From contig NZ_FRBR01000010.1 of NCBI RefSeq assembly GCF_900142665.1, forward strand, positions 92,768-156,767: 64,000 nucleotides of DNA, read 5' to 3'. Every line of letters begins with the position of its first letter. The first letter of the stretch is position 1. This DNA comes from Roseovarius pacificus (GTDB taxonomy: Bacteria > Pseudomonadota > Alphaproteobacteria > Rhodobacterales > Rhodobacteraceae). Below, piece by piece: positions 63,868-64,000 of the stretch. The position numbers and the translations under genes are program-made. The notes below the pieces were generated by a model, which ran no database searches, was not told the origin of the DNA, and saw nothing but the letters and a program-made list of their open reading frames with translations.

Positions 63868-64000
63868 CGAATCGGCGGCCGGTCACCGCCCGGACTTGGG
63901 GAAAGCGGCCATGCTCCCGGTTTTCCAGAGTCGACGGCATATGGATACCCCTGCCGGAGAACATCCTTCTCGTTTTCGCCCTCACTTTGGAATTCAAATA

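Overview
The window reads as a chromosomal segment of a GC-rich alphaproteobacterium, most likely a marine Rhodobacteraceae (Roseobacter-group) species. This is inferred from protein style (HutC/HutF-type histidine catabolism, KpsMTE-type export with a long cytoplasmic tail, DUF2793 protein, HU, Pnp/RpsO) and from the general gene mix; no rRNA or tRNA gene and no complete mobile element is visible. Genes are dense, often joined by ATGA overlaps, and no gene-free stretch exceeds about 300 bases.

Region by region. 1-8.9 kb: housekeeping (rlmH fragment, rsfS, an MscS channel, a histone-deacetylase-like hydrolase with a glycerate 2-kinase) followed by three nucleotide-sugar precursor genes (ugd, glmM, manC). 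8.9-16.6 kb: a complete histidine-utilisation divergon, hutC-hutF facing hutI-hutH-hutG-hutU plus a DUF1810 gene, with a perfect 18-bp palindromic operator between the two arms. 16.6-29.1 kb: mixed metabolism (orphan Tat-exported binding protein, a multi-spanning membrane protein, an SDR, a small lytic transglycosylase lipoprotein, a VOC protein, AMP nucleosidase, HU, an EamA exporter, chorismate synthase, alanine dehydrogenase with a divergent Lrp regulator, a GMC oxidoreductase). 29.1-32.1 kb: pnp and rpsO, with a probable minus-strand small RNA bracketed by two minus-strand terminators just downstream of pnp. 32.2-36.3 kb: a membrane-anchored RTX-repeat protein and a three-gene flavoprotein/[2Fe-2S] dehydrogenase operon preceded by a repeated CGTACAA box.

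36.4-54.6 kb is the most distinctive part: a surface-glycan island. It has a KpsT/KpsE/KpsM export set, an RgpF-WbsX double-domain glycosyltransferase, three sulfotransferase-like genes, a GT2 gene whose apparent start codon is ATA, two head-to-head secreted RTX proteins (one with a nidogen-like domain, one with a propeller-like N-terminal region), a phage-tail-like DUF2793/pyocin-knob protein with two small partner genes, and a HAD protein overlapping a large HAD-associated/GT2 glycosyltransferase. 54.8-63.9 kb: Lrp-LysE pair, an Rrf2 regulator, a sulfate ABC importer operon with an odd N-terminal extension on the binding protein, an extra small membrane ORF and a short CysA, then Lrp, 1-Cys peroxiredoxin and a Na/Pi-cotransporter-like protein.

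A working model (inference): ugd, manC and glmM products feed a capsule or exopolysaccharide made and exported by the 36-54 kb island; the sulfotransferases decorate it with sulfate, which the nearby sulfate importer could help supply; RTX proteins and the DUF2793 spike-like protein are other cell-surface or particle-surface components that meet this glycan.
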